The notes: generated by a model from the sequence alone, not told the origin. Numbered from the stretch's first letter, positions 1-12,320 are shown. The stretch is DNA of 64,000 nucleotides from Hymenopellis radicata (GCA_015501595.1 JADNRX010000120.1:1-64000); one strand, 5' to 3'. Translations and numbers: made by a program.

Positions 1-2071
1 ATGAAGGTCCTCATCGCGCTCACCTCCAAGGGCCGCAACATGTCCGACTACTTTGCGCCCGTCGTCAAGAACGTCGCCTCCAACAACCTCGAGCTCCGCA
101 AGCTCGTCTACATCTTCCTCCTGCGCTACGCCGAGCAGGAGCCCGACCTTGCCCTGCTCTCCATCAACACCTTCCAGAAGGACCTCGCGGACCCAATCCG
201 CTCATACGCGCCATGGCCCTCCGCGTGCTCAGCGGCATAAAGGTGCCCATGATTGCCAACATCGTCCTGCTCGCCATCAAAAAGTGCGCCGCCGATATCA
301 GCCCGTACGTCCGCAAGGTCGCGGCGCTGGCTATTCCGAAATGCTTCCAGATGGATGCAGGCCTCAGGAGAGCTTGATGGAGGTCATCACGCCGATGTGG
401 AAGGATCGGTCGCCGCTCAGCATTGGGAGTGTTGCCGTCGCGTTCGAAGCGGTCTGTCCGACGCGTCTCGATCTGCTGCACAAGCACTATCGGCGCTTAT
501 GCAAGACCCTGGTTGATGTAGACGAGTGGGGGCAGGGTGATCTGCTCAATCTACTCTTGAGATATGCACGGACAATGCTCCCGCGACCGAAAGAGGACGA
601 AGAGATTGACAAGGATGTCCATTTACTTCTGACTTCGACGGAACCGTTATTCTACAGTCGAAATCCGGCGGTATGTGCATATACATATTCTCCTCTGATT
701 CAATCCTTTACGATGATTAGGTCGTTATAGCTGCAGTGCGCGTCGTATACTATGTCGGACCACCATCTTTCCATCCGAAAATCGTCGATCCCCTTCTCCG
801 CATCTTGCACATGTCCCCGGAACTAGAGCGCATCGTTCTCTCGTACATACTCGCGTCCACGCCATCCCTATTCTCCTCCCACTTTACTCACTTCCTAATC
901 TCCTACGGCGATATACCCGACACGAAAGCTACCAAACTCCGCCTTCTCCTGGCCATCCTCAACTTTGATAATCACGCCGGCATTCTACGCGAGCTCGTCG
1001 AGCAGGAAGCTGTTCATGAAATCGGCCGCTGCGCCGTGCGAGTACCAGAGTGTGCGGAACAATGTGTCAACGCGCTGCTTGGGATGGTAGACCACGGGAA
1101 TGATCAGGCGGTTGTTGTGCTTAAAAACCTCGTCCCGGCTGCTACAGTGGAGCGTCTCGCTGGCCGTCTCGATACAATTCATGACCCAAGTGCCCGAGCT
1201 ACAGTGGTATGGCTTACGGGTCAGTACGCGGAGGGCTCATCTGCGGTGGACGGACTGGCAAGTTACGTGCCCGATGTTTTGAGACGTATGGCCAAAAGTT
1301 TCAAGGAGGAGAAAGGCGTAGTGAAGCTCCAGGTCTTGACGATGGCGGCGAAGCTCACCGTTCTGTCGACGGATCAGAGGATAGGCCAGTTGACAAAGTA
1401 TGTCCTGCAGATGGCCCGGTACGATGTCGATTGGGATGTGAGGGATCGTGCGAGGATGTTAGTGGGTCTCCTTGCAGGGCTGGATCCTACTCCGGACAGT
1501 GATGAACGTGAAGGAGTCGTTTTACGGAGGGAGCAGGTCAAGATGGTTTTATTCCAAGGAAAGAAGAATGTGGTCGAGCCTGACGAACCTGGTAAAGGAA
1601 TCATTTTTATGCTTCGATACGTCGCTCATTTCTGTCCCAGTGAACGCGACTATTGGTACCTGGAGCGCAATCACGGGAAAACGTTCAATCGACGAGCCAA
1701 TACTCCCAGATTGGTTAGAGAACGGTGTTGAGAGTGTGTTGAGAGATTCGGAAGACGATGTTGCGCGGGTGGTGCCGCCGCCGGTTACTGCGATCTCCAG
1801 TTCGTCGGCGTCGCAGCAACGCGTCGTGGCGAGTGTCCCGCAGAAGGTCGAACAGGCGGCGCCATGGAAAAAGAATTTGGATCAGTTCTATCAAGAAGAG
1901 GAGGAAGACTCTGGAGAGGATGAGGATTCAGGTGCATCTCAGTCTGAATCAGACGGGGAGCCTCAGGATGGTTCAGAGGAGAGCAGTGATGAAGAGGATG
2001 TCGACGACAGCGAGGAAGATGAGACCGAGAGTAACAGTGGGCGAGAGGATATCGCGCACCAACCTTCATAG
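1..2071 (+). CDS. APL6: AP-3 adaptor complex subunit beta, 5'-truncated by the window
   Basis: Large beta subunit of the AP-3 clathrin-type adaptor, which sorts cargo from Golgi/endosome to the vacuole. The window opens inside the adaptin HEAT-repeat trunk ([33 protein letters not shown]), so roughly the first 70 residues lie upstream. Exons read 1-670, 721-1591 and 1641-2071, with introns of 50 and 49 nt. After the trunk comes [11 protein letters not shown], then a long Asp/Glu/Ser-rich hinge typical of fungal AP-3 beta, and a stop with no ear domain. Two single-base deletions are needed to keep the conserved frame: at the AA around 195 ([14 protein letters not shown]) and at the GG around 367 (GLR-ESLMEV). 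With both corrected, the coding length is a multiple of three. Identification is firm; whether the breaks are real or assembly errors is not decidable here. Confidence 0.9.
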
Positions 2072-2305
2072 CAGTTCTTAGACTAAAGTATTGAATATCC
2101 CATTGTGCGGACATGTTGGGTTTATGAGCTATATATATCAGAGCGCCTGAGGACGCTCGCCGGTGGAATGAATACATCAGATCTACACTTAGGTATTAAA
2201 TAAATGGATAGCAGTGAAAAAAGCGCAAGTCGCAGGATACTTTTGAATCAAATGTTCCAAAGAAGTACTTAACTGGGTACAAGGAGTTTGCAAGGGAGAC
2301 GAACA

Positions 2306-3460
2306 TCATGCACCGTGTCTGACGTAGACGGCAGTCACCATGGCGTGGTCACGCTCATAAGGTTCGAGAGGAACCTGCTCCAGTGGCCTGAACTTTTCCT
2401 TCTTTAGTGTGTCAACCTCGTTGGCGAATACGACATCGGGAGGGGCGGTGGAGTCGATACAGCTGGCTTTTATGGAGATCACGACATGGCCGCCAGCTTT
2501 TAGGAAGTGCTCGGCGTTGTGGGTGACGATACGAGCCTGATCCGGTTGGGCTACGTCCGCAAATATGACATCGACTTGCGAGACGAGCATGCGGTATTTT
2601 TGGGGTAGACGGGCGTCTTCGATGATAGCTAGAGAACTTGTGAGTCTCCAGGGTTTATGGACGTCGATGGATACTCACGGATAACGTTTGTGCGTTTCTT
2701 GGCCATGCCAATGAGATCACGACCGGAGCGTAATGAGAATTCGACGGCGTAAACAACGCCTTCCTGAAAAAAAAAATTGAGTAAAGTAAGCATGAACAGA
2801 CGGGGAACAGACATACAGGACCAACAATGTCAGCGACATGGCTACACTGGTACCACTGGCAGCACCAAGGTATAGCACCTTCTTGCCCGGGCCAATGAAT
2901 ATCTCGTCCAAACCGCTTAGCACACCAGCAGCGAGCTTGCTTCGGAATGGATTCCAGACACGATACTCGACCTTGGTACCCTCCACGGCACCCTCGACTG
3001 ATATCCGCTTTTCGCCGTAGACTGATTCGCCGGGTACAAGATTTTTTCGTGACGAGCAAAGACTCTTTTCCTTTCGCGATGAAGATTCCGGGATGTCTGT
3101 GCGGTTCGAGAACAGTGTTTTGCACCGCCTCTGGCACCACCGCGGGCGCCTCCACGACCGCGGGAGCACCACGCCCGCCTCGGCCGCCAGGAGCGCCTCT
3201 TCCACCACCGCCGCGGCCACCACCGAATCCACCTGCAGCGAGCTGGATTAGTCTAGGATGATCCCAAATAACGAGCACACACCTCGTCCACCACCGCGAC
3301 CGCCGCCTCGTCCACCACGATCACCACCTCGGAAACCACCGCGGTCACCACCACCTCGTCCTCCGCCTCGTCCGCCAAATCCACCTCGACCACCTGGAGC
3401 ACCTAGACGATGTTAGATTGGCCACATGAAAACCAGTGCAGTACGCGCACCGAAAGCCAT
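2306..3460 (-). CDS. NOP1: Fibrillarin, box C/D snoRNP 2'-O-methyltransferase
   Basis: Nucleolar methyltransferase guided by box C/D snoRNAs to pre-rRNA. Coding exons on the minus strand: 3451-3460 (start MAFG), 3283-3402, 2817-3232, 2679-2763 and 2306-2628. The N-terminus is a Gly/Arg-rich GAR domain split by two introns. The methyltransferase fold follows: [16 protein letters not shown], the SAM-site motif [49 protein letters not shown] and the C-terminus [12 protein letters not shown]. The conserved frame needs a -1 correction at a six-base A run (3042-3047) and a +1 correction near 2843. Between them about 65 codons are read out of frame, yet the raw frame stays open. The two shifts cancel and the coding length (954 nt) divides by three. 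It converges on the AP-3 gene with 234 bp between stops. Confidence 0.92.
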
Positions 3461-3933
3461 TGATACAAGGTTACAAAAATGGAGTTGTCCCGCTCGCTAC
3501 CCAGCCCGTAAAAGTAAAAAGTTGGCGGAGGAACGGAATTGCAATCAAATTTTTGGTGTCGATCGTATACAAACGTCAATAGTCACAGGAAGTAACGCTG
3601 CTTGTGACACGATTTCAGCTTTTAATTCCGTACTATTCCGTACTGCCAGTGAAACTGACGAAGGGGGCATTGACAAGATGGAGTGAGTAGGTGAAGAAAT
3701 TCTACTACTCATGTTAACTGCTTAAGCCTCGTTGGCGAATGCCTGCTTCCTCAATGATTCTTGAAATTATCCCACCGAGATGAGGAAGGACCATGATCGC
3801 GGAAAAAGACATACAATTTGTCCTATAATACAGCATTAGTAGATCATAAGGTTCTAATAGCTCATGATTGGTCTACGGTGAACCCAGAAGAGGCAAGTCA
3901 TGATTGAGGGAATAGACCCGGGGTGCTTTCAAA
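3461..3933. other. Intergenic: fibrillarin upstream region
   Basis: About 470 bp between the fibrillarin start and the KAT14 stop, with no convincing reading frame. It should hold the fibrillarin promoter and the KAT14 3' UTR. I see no clear TATA box close to the start. Confidence 0.5.
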
Positions 3934-5443
3934 TCATAAATTGTGGCGCAGTCGTAATCGAAATGCGTTTCTTGAGGCGCGAGACTGCGGGCTGAGATAA
4001 TCCTCATAGAATCCGACGACGAATTCTTCCGCTTTGAATCCGAACCGGTTGTATAACAACTAGAATAGAGGCTTCAGTCAAACAGCAAAAACAGTAAGGG
4101 AACAACCGACAATGGCTGGACTGTTGGCAGAGACATGGAGCGTGATGTCCTTTTGAGGATTAAGTTGAATAAGATGATAGAGTAGCGACCTTTGACATGC
4201 AAGTCAGATCATAGCTCAGGCATGATACGAAGATCCTTACGTCGCAATTTGAGAGTTATCCCATCCAGCTTTGACGGCAAGATACGTGATGTATGTCTCT
4301 GTGGGAGAGCTGATGACGACAATGCCAAGAACCAAACGCTTGTAGGTTGCTACAACTGTACAGCGCTCCGGCCAGTACTCGAGAGAATCACTAACTGAAA
4401 CGGGTCTTGTCAGGTACTTTTCCGTCGATGAATAGAAGACACACCATTGATGCCATCCCAGAACATTCGTCCAAGGAGGTCGTGCACTTGCGGTAGATGC
4501 CACGCCTGAAGAGTACCGTATTCAATTATTCCGGCAGTTTCAAAAGGCAGCTCGCGGTCTGGACTAGGAGGCACTATCAGTCGAAACACTCCGCCACATA
4601 AGGTGTTTCTCACTGCGCTAAACGGTGATGCTGTCGAACATCTTCCATGAGCAACATCCAAGGTGAACGTGCATCCCAGTCCACCGCTACTGTATTTCCT
4701 GGGTTCGGCGGACCCGCTTCGAGGCGAGACAGGAAGGAACTTTGATAGGGCGTTGTTCGAATGCTTTGCAACCCATCCAGAACGTGCCCAGCGAGAAAGT
4801 CGTCGACTTCAAGAGGAAGCATAGAGCATTCTATGAGACTAGAATGCGATGGAATGATGGGCAGGTTTACTCTATGCTATTCATGATTAGAGCTCATTGT
4901 TCGTGGCGCCGTTTCGAAATTCTGGCACACCTCATCATACTCGAGCCGGTAAGCGAGCATCTTCATTGAACTGTAATCAGATGTCGCCAGGCGAGAAAAG
5001 GTACTCAAGTCATCACGGAGATGCGATTCCTCAAGGCGTGATAACAACCGCAGATCTGCCGCCTTGAGAAGAGCAATGTCAATGAGCCTGTGAGCCATTT
5101 AGATAACAAAGGGCTTACATTTTCATCCTTCCCGCCAAGTTGAGCGAGGATTGAATCTCTTTCCTGAGAGTACTCCAAGAGCAGCTGAGACTCAAAAAAT
5201 TCATCATATGGCGAAGGGTCGCTTTTCAAGACAAGACGCTCGAAAAAGCTGTGAATATCGTATGATGTGGATCCTGAAGTATCGTTCTCAAGTTGGTGCT
5301 GGACCCCTTGCCGTTTCTTTCGCTTTCCTGTGTGCTGGATCGACCGTCAATTCCACTAGAGTCTGTTACGTTTGTTAATTTACCTTCTGGTGTCGTTTCC
5401 GTTTCGGTTTCGCGTCGAGAGTATATTCCTCGTCCGAAGACAT
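3934..5443 (-). CDS. KAT14: KAT14 (CSRP2BP)-type GNAT histone acetyltransferase
   Basis: GNAT-family lysine acetyltransferase resembling animal KAT14, a subunit of the ATAC coactivator. Exons (minus): 5384-5443, 5119-5327, 4931-5062, 4445-4876, 4241-4394, 4111-4189 and 3934-4059. The start MSSDEEYTLDAKPKRKRH gives a basic N-terminus. The C-terminal GNAT half is the clearest part: VSDSLEYWPERCTVVATYKR, ITYLAVKAGWDNSQIAT (acetyl-CoA loop region), LYHLIQLNPQKDITLHVSA and LLYNRFGFKAEEFVVGFYED. Just before it is SFLSRLEAGPPNPGN with VDWDARSPW. Two one-base deletions are inferred, near 5269 (QDP-TSYDIHSFFERL) and near 4611; with both the length is 398 codons. A 55-nt intron could replace the second but would delete conserved residues. 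It may act in a fungal ATAC-like or SAGA-like module; that is inference. Confidence 0.8.
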
Positions 5444-5628
5444 TCAAGCGAAGATTTCCTCTGTCGTACAACAAGTCAGCCGAAACAACGTGAAGGTTTT
5501 GGCTAAGTTCTATTGCATGACGTCACGCGTACGATCTGTTGAATGAACACCAACGAACACCTTACACTTGTCTACTTTGGCTCTACCGTTCAGTATCATT
5601 GAGATACTCTTCATATCGCTACAGAATA

Positions 5629-7460
5629 TTATACAATTCCAACTGCAATATCCAACCACTCTTTAAATATCTTCTTGTAGAGCTCTAGATTTTCCTGGCT
5701 TTGCCATCTACGACCCGTCGACCAGAGCATATCCAAGCGACCGGCATACTGCCAGCAAATCGGGACCAACAGGGGATGTGTCACGCGAATAGAATGGCAC
5801 TGCTCCAGGACACTAAGCTCGCTAGACAGCTCACCAGTACCAGGAACGAAGGGATTCAATATATCCATAGCGGTGTAGTCCCCAATAGACGAAAGCATCG
5901 GAACGCGCATATGGTACATCGAATCATCGTGCTTTCCCGCATCGAGGACGGCTTGACGATCAATTTCACGCTGGAACACGGCGGTAAAGTCTGCCTGCTC
6001 GAGCTGTGTTAGCTTCTCGTGTCGAGGATCAGAATGCTCGGGACTGACCGGTGTGCCTTTAGCGACAGTATGACTCATTTGGACGACACCATCCCAAATG
6101 ATGGCCCGTGATGTATCGCGGACGACCTTGGAGTTGGCTCTATCATAGACTATTGCTTTGCGCATGGTGTTCATATCAAAGAGCAGGTTCGTCCCTTCAC
6201 AGCCGAATAGAAGAGCACCATCTTGAAGAGTCGTGTAGTTGCCAGGGAATTTGTGGCGCTAGTAAAAGATACCCTCAGGTCACAACTTATGTCGAGAATG
6301 TAGAACACTACATACATGGTTGATGAAATAGAAACCAAAGAGGAAGTGAGACGCCTGTTCGTACGCCGCAATGTCTGTCTGCGCGGCCTCTTCAGGAGCG
6401 TCAGCTGAGCTCTGCAGGGTGTACTCAATTTCGGAAAGAGCCAACAGGGCGAGCCAAAGATCTGTTGCAGTGACACCGTTAGCACGGCACACTTCGCGGT
6501 ATCTTGTAGTCTCGTCCTTGCTGAGAGTAAGACGAACGTGTGCATTGTTGTGATCGTTTGCTGATGCACTCGTGTTACCAACAATACTTGGTAAAAAGGG
6601 TACCTAAATGCACCAAAAGTCAATATGAGCAACGACATCCAGTAGAATCATGAAAAACTGACAAATCCGGGAGGAGGAAGGGGTGCACCTTTGGCATCTG
6701 GACAATCTTGTAGCGGCATTTCGGCTGCGACAATCAGAGTCGGGGGAAGACGAACAGTCTCCGATCCCCAATCCAGCAATGGGTCGCCCGTCGAAGGCGC
6801 CTTCAACTCTTCCAATGTCCAGGTCAAGACGTACTCCATAAGCTTCATAAGGGATCGTGCGTCAATCCCGTTATGAGGAGCGAGATACCTAGTTCAACCT
6901 GGTAAGACCTTGAAATCGCCCAGCATCTCGACGTACGTTATGTGCCAATCACCTGGAGTATCAGCGGAAGGGAATAGATGCAATTCGACGAGATAGTGCC
7001 CATCGGCGCATTTCCACCACTTGTCTTCCATCAGTAGATCCACCTCCAGGATGGTCTTGGGCTCATCATGCCAGAATATAGTCTTCGATACCCACTCGTG
7101 AACCTCGGCCAGCGTGGGCACGCCATACTCGTACCAATATTGACCGTCGCGCTTTACTTGGATGGTGGCAATTGATGGCGCCAAATGACGTGCCTTCATC
7201 CACGACACAGCAAGAGGACGCTGAAGGTCGGCTTGGGTACGACAAGGATTAAAACGCGCTGTCAGCGTGCCGGCATACGTCGTAAATCCTTCGCCCGCAT
7301 CCCTATTGTCGAAGAACGTGAGATCCACTAAATGTATTTTGAAGCTGCAAGACACGTACACAAACCATGCAGCCTGAGCCTCTTGACCGTACAACATTCG
7401 TTTCCATGTCTTACCATCCACGGAGGAGAAGGCGAGCTGTTTGGGATCAAGCGCAGGCAT
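5629..7460 (-). CDS. Fungal CoA-dependent acyltransferase-like protein (HxxxD motif)
   Basis: A 536-residue protein of the condensation/CoA-acyltransferase superfamily, as in fungal acetyltransferases of secondary metabolism. Exons (minus): 7360-7460, 6937-7302, 6663-6888, 6316-6603 and 5629-6258; the sum divides by three. The likely catalytic HxxxD motif is HNGIDAR, directly after a 48-nt intron. An in-frame TGA sits inside that intron, so the gene is not broken. The N-terminal half has GVPTLAEVHEWVSKTIFWHDEP and LLMEDKWWKCADGHYLVELHLFP; the C-terminal half has a conserved-looking MRVPMLSSIGDYT. No DFGWG motif is seen. Acyl donor and acceptor cannot be read from sequence. It lies 186 bp downstream of the KAT14 start, same strand, and could also be a stand-alone detoxifying enzyme. 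Confidence 0.7.
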
Positions 7461-8322
7461 GAGTATACCGGAGGGGGTTGTTTGGGAACCGTTACGGCAA
7501 CGACGTCTTATATAGGATCAGGCGCGTTCGAGATTCTCGCGTTTTCTTCCTTGCTTCCCCTGCATGCCGATCGGAGATGCCAATATCGCCAGGAACAAGA
7601 GGAACAAGTGCTGCATACTGCAGTGCTAGTCGACTGTTCGTGACTGTGGTACTCATACTGCGTTTGACAACTCGTGCCAGACTTGCAGCTGCAGAGGGGC
7701 GATCTAAAAAGAGTTAAAGCTGTAGGCAATAATATACACGATGGAGTTGGCACCTACCTCCATCAAATTTGCAATCAGAATATCAGAATACATGTGAGCC
7801 GGACACCAGCAAATGATTAGCACAAACTTCCAACAATGGGTAGAGTGTACGTCGATTCACACAACCATGCGGCGGTCGCCGTCTAACCGCGATTTTGTGT
7901 GACTGTCACGCAAGCGATTGATCGTACTTATTGCACGTGAGCGTGCGAACTCGAAGGACTTGGCGCTTGAGTGCAGATGCTTACTTAAGTACGACTGTCT
8001 TCAAGTTGTATTTGCAGACCCCATTTGAGAAGGCCACGTAGTGAGGTGCATGGAAAACGGTGGACGAAATGCTGCTACCCAAGAAACTCAATGGAACTAG
8101 ACCGAAGAACCACCTCTTGTGTCGCCGCAATAAACTGACATCTCGTCGACCCTTCAATTCACTTCGAGCGCTGATGTTTGACCGGCTTTTGTCCCGATAT
8201 CCCCACCTAGTTTTCTCCATCCGAGCACTTTTGGATCAGCTCTGGGTCCCGGTTCACAGCCGAGCGATTATAAGCAGTCCTCTCTTCCGTCTTGCGGGAG
8301 GGCGCCTTGGACCCTCTAAGCA
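7461..8322. other. Intergenic, no supported gene
   Basis: About 860 bp between divergent genes. Small frames occur on both strands but none has recognisable motifs, paired splice sites or consistent composition. It presumably holds promoters for the acyltransferase-like gene and the DUF6534 gene. Confidence 0.5.
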
Positions 8323-10093
8323 ATGAGTATCATCTCCCTTAGTGAGCACTTCTCGGAAACTACCACCCTTGGAGTCTCACGGTTGCACAGCTCACGGACC
8401 AGCACTAGTCGGGATATTTCTGGCGTGCATTCTCTACGGCGCTATGCTCGTACAGGTCCCTTCTACACTCCCATCGTCGGCAATGGCGTTTACTTACTCT
8501 GGGCTCATGTAGTGTTTTATTTTCTTCACAAACTACAGCAAGTACGTTGGGAGAGTTTGCGTCATACCGGTACTCAGCTAATTGAAATTAGAGACGCATT
8601 ATGGATCAAGTCCTACGTGAGTGACTTCAGACAACGTCGCTTACTCCTCCGGCCTAAATGCTCGTTCGCCATCCAGGTCGTTCTACTCTTAGTTACGGAC
8701 ACTCTAAGGTGCTGCTGTCCTGCTATCAGGTTGTAACGGTCGCCTAAATGAACTTCAGCACCGTCTTCGCTATGTGGTGGATTTACAATCTCTTGATCAA
8801 TAACTTTCGTTAGTTTCCGATCTCGTATACTCAACTTTCGCCTCATGTCTCGTTACCAGAGAACCTTGCCGCATTTGCCACGGCGGACTGGTGTATGTGC
8901 TTCGAATATCTGTCCTGGACGATTCTAACATAGCTCTACCAGTGCTTGCGGCCGGTATGCTCCATATCTCCTTCGTTACCGACTACAACTTACTTTTGTC
9001 TTGGCCAAGATCCGGCTCTTGTTGTAAGGTCATCCCATGTAACTGTTTTCGTGTTAACACATAGCTAGGGAATAACCGGGACCCTATGCCAACTTTTCTT
9101 CGCTTATCGCATCAAGGTGCTCACAGGAAACACATGGCTAGGATACGGCATTGCTTTACTTTCCGTGGCATCCGGGCTCTGCGCCATCGGGTCTGGCATC
9201 GCTGTTAGTTGGGTCAAGTTCCTCGCCGATTTCGACAAATTCCAATCTATTGGATGCCTCTGGTTGGGGCTGACTGCCCTGGTCGACATCCTAATCACGA
9301 TAATTGTCTCTTCGTTCCTCGTGGGTTTCCATTGCCTGTCTTGCGTGCATTCATTCCCATTCTGCCAGAATCAACGGAGGACAGGTTTCAGGAAAACAAC
9401 GCAGCTGCTGAACCGCATCGTTCGAGGTTCCTTTCACTTCTCAATAACGTACGAGATTTTGGACTTATGCGCATTTGCAGTCACCATCGCGAACGGCCTC
9501 ATGACCACCATCTTCGCTATCGTTGAACTAAGCCTATATGTCGGAAAGGTGGATTTCTCTCCTCCCATATTCTACGCGCTTACTGATTACTTGTGCACAG
9601 CCTGATACCGGTTTACACATCGGCTTCAGTTTCGTCCTCGTGCGTTATTCTTTGCCCTCCGTATCTGCCAAGTTTGACCTTGATTCAAGCCTAAACTGTA
9701 CTGTAACTCGGTAATGTCCAGTACGTGTTGAGCCAAGACGCTTCTGTGCTTGCCTCTCATCTGACGTAGGCTTGAATGCGCGTATGCCACGCGGAGGATC
9801 ATCTATGGACGACCATGGTATCTCTGTAACAGATCCAAGTTTTCTGGTTTGCGCATGCTGTCACTCATCCCGATTCGGCCGACTGATTCACCGTCTGTAC
9901 TATAGCATCCTGATCAGACTAGCAGACCAGAAGTATGGTTCCTAATTAGCTTTAGCAGAATCGATTGCTCACTGTGATTCTCCACCAGGTCTTCATTCAA
10001 GTTGATACGGAGCGTCACGAGATGTACGATCTCAATAAGCAAACGGAATGGAACGATAATGATACCTCAAAGGCGCGACCGATGGCGGTTTAA
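8323..10093 (+). CDS. DUF6534-type integral membrane protein, possibly a damaged copy
   Basis: Seven-helix-type membrane protein of the DUF6534 family, abundant in Agaricomycetes and of unknown function. About 15 small exons can be joined: 8323-8455, 8513-8541, 8592-8616, 8677-8808, 8860-8892, 8943-8954, 9010-9023, 9069-9320, 9369-9426, 9481-9548, 9601-9639, 9690-9720, 9770-9846, 9906-9932 and 9989-10093. Diagnostic stretches are HGPALVGIFLACILYGAML, GITGTLCQLFFAYRIKVLTG, WLGLTALVDILIT and a hydrophilic tail (MPRGGSSMDDHGISVTDPSF). Three defects appear: a frame change in exon 1, a missing base in an A run near 8705, and an in-frame TAA at 8745-8747 before MNFSTVFAMWWIY. Three faults in one gene could mean a young pseudogene or poor sequence. 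Confidence 0.7.
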
Positions 10094-10440
10094 ACAGTAA
10101 GCTGTCTCTTTTGGTTGCCACTGTAACGAACTTCAAGTTAGACGATCCAGGAGGAACATAGGCGGAGAATACCTAATTGTATGCATGAGCTTTGTCAATT
10201 GCGGGTCAATTGTCACAGAGCCTGATTCACGAGTACTGAATGATATAACACTGTATATTCGACGTTATGGTCTAAATCTCATACCTGGGTAGCACTCGAA
10301 AGTTGATTGTTCGGGACCCGTAAAGTCGCGGTACAACGTTGTTACTAATATTTCGAGAAGTGTTTAACGCCGCCGTGTCTGTATCCCTACAAACGGACAC
10401 TCCACGTCTCACGTTAAGCGAGATCAATTGAAGTTCCTTC
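10094..10440. other. Intergenic between convergent genes
   Basis: About 350 bp between the stop of the DUF6534 gene and the stop of the P450. AT-rich 3'-UTR-like sequence; nothing coding recognised. Confidence 0.5.
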
Positions 10441-12320
10441 TCAGCGAAGCTTTGCAAAAGCGCGCAAGTTACGACCCTGGTACACGGGCACAAGATACTC
10501 CTTGAAGTGCGCGAAATCGTCCGGCCTATCACTCAATAAGCCCCGATGGGAATACATGTACACCACAATCCACTTACGTCGTATCGTAGATCTCCAAGTC
10601 TAGGTGTCGAAATATATTTCCAAAGATGAGGTATAGTTCAGCCCACGCGAGGTTAAGGCCAGAGCACATCCTTGTTCCGCGTGAGAAGGCGACGAGAGAG
10701 CTGTCCAGCTCACTCGCGTTCTCGGTCAGCCAGCGATCGGGATTGAAATGTTTCGGGTTCTCGAAGATCTCTGGGTTGTTGTGAACGAAGCTAATGGCCA
10801 TGGAGACGTCGACCTGCCAAAGAGCAGTTTATAAATGGTCGATTCCGGGCAACAAGAGAGAAAACCTACACCGGCAGGCACCATATAATCTGAGATTCGC
10901 ATACGCTGTTGTACCACTCGAGGAAGAGGCGACACGACGCCATTGGATGTCCGAAGAGACTCCTTGATGAAAGCGGTCTTTGTGCGAACGTCAGTTTGAG
11001 AAAAGGGATGGAGTTGGATGCGTACCAAGTATGGCAGGTTCTCCAACGCTTGGAGTGCGAAGGGTTGGGTTTTATCAGTCCACGCTTCATCAAGTTCAGC
11101 TCGCAGCTTGCGATATATCACGTTGTCGCTGAGTGCGTGAAAGACGCCAACGTAACAAGCGTTTCCAACTGTATCACTGCCGGCCTCTATTAAGAGCATG
11201 GCCTAGAGGTGTCCGCATCAATCGCTACTTGACTTACACGACGGGAAAGCGTTGAACATACCTCATCAAGCAGAGAGCTTTTCGACGGCCGCGCATGTTT
11301 GTCCGTCGATGGATGTAGCAGGTGGTGATAGATAATTTCGTGGTCACCTTGCTTCGCATTCTCGTTTTCAACAAAGTTGTCGATCTGATGCGTTAGCATG
11401 TCACGCAGCTCCAGATTCGCGCGCAGGAGAGGGTCTAATCGCAGCACGACGAAATCCGGCAAATTCATCAGAACAAGAGGAAGGGTCGGAAACCACTTCC
11501 AGACCCAGAGATTCTTGATCTGTGTGGCAATGTTCACAAGAAGCTGATGCCGGAAACCCGGGGCATCTAGACAGCCAAAAGATTGTCCGAAACAGTAGGA
11601 GGCTATAATCTCCAATGCGACTGCTCGGAATGCAAAATAGAGGTCAAGTGGTTTATCAGGCGTTTCGCCCAGTTTGTTCACGAGTTTGTCGACCTTCAAA
11701 ATGATTACTTCAACATTAACATTCGGGCATGAGCAAAACAGTACTTGCATTTGCTTGAAGTACGGATTCTAGTTGCAATACGGCACGGCGATGGAAGAAA
11801 GGCGACAGTAGTTCGCGCCTCACGCGATGTTTGTGAGGGTCAGTGAAGCCAAAAGACGCTTCGGTGAAGTAGAAGCATTTGTAGAAAAACGGTTCCTTCG
11901 TAAGAGCAGTCCCAGTCCTATAGATATCCGCGTATGCCCGTCGGTCGCTAAAATGTAACTAGCGTAGCGCGCATAAGCAGATGTATGTGTATCAGAGGAC
12001 GACCTACCGAGTTCGGCCCGTATCGAACGACCGGACCTGGATGGAGACGTTTGCGCGAAACGATGACAGCCATAGTGTGCTTACTTACCGTAAATGGAAT
12101 GTAGATGTTCCAGCTGGGAAAGCATCTCTCCCCCGAGAATGACATCGTAGTAGAAGCGGTATATGCTAGATGCAGCAGCGAGTTTAGGGCCAGGAAAGTG
12201 CGCCAATGGATGGAGATAGAGTCGATAGAATACGGTGCATACTTGGTATGTTATACCAATAGAGAGGACGGAAAATAGAACTGTCGACAACGCGTCGGCG
12301 GGGAGAGAGGACGGCCACAT
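10441..12320 (-). CDS. Cytochrome P450 monooxygenase (first of two)
   Basis: Membrane-anchored class II P450, 502 residues. Exons (minus): 12089-12320, 12008-12036, 11749-11958, 11262-11693, 11026-11202, 10870-10977, 10578-10813 and 10441-10525. The start [16 protein letters not shown] opens a hydrophobic anchor followed by the proline-rich hinge [14 protein letters not shown]. The I-helix reads [11 protein letters not shown], the K-helix ExxR is ESLR, the PERF region is FNPDRWL, and the haem loop [14 protein letters not shown] holds the Cys ligand in FxxGxRxCxG. All exons join in frame without breaks. The intron at 11694-11748 starts GC (AAT|GCAAGT), a GC-AG intron; a nearby GT would break the frame. 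It resembles fungal P450s of the benzoate/trichodiene-oxygenase kind in layout, but the substrate is unknown. Confidence 0.9.

Noticed and set aside
6889..6936. In-frame TGA in the acyltransferase-like gene
   Set aside because: It lies inside a 48-nt GTACGT...CTAG intron; splicing joins HITY to LAPHNGIDAR in frame, as the family expects.
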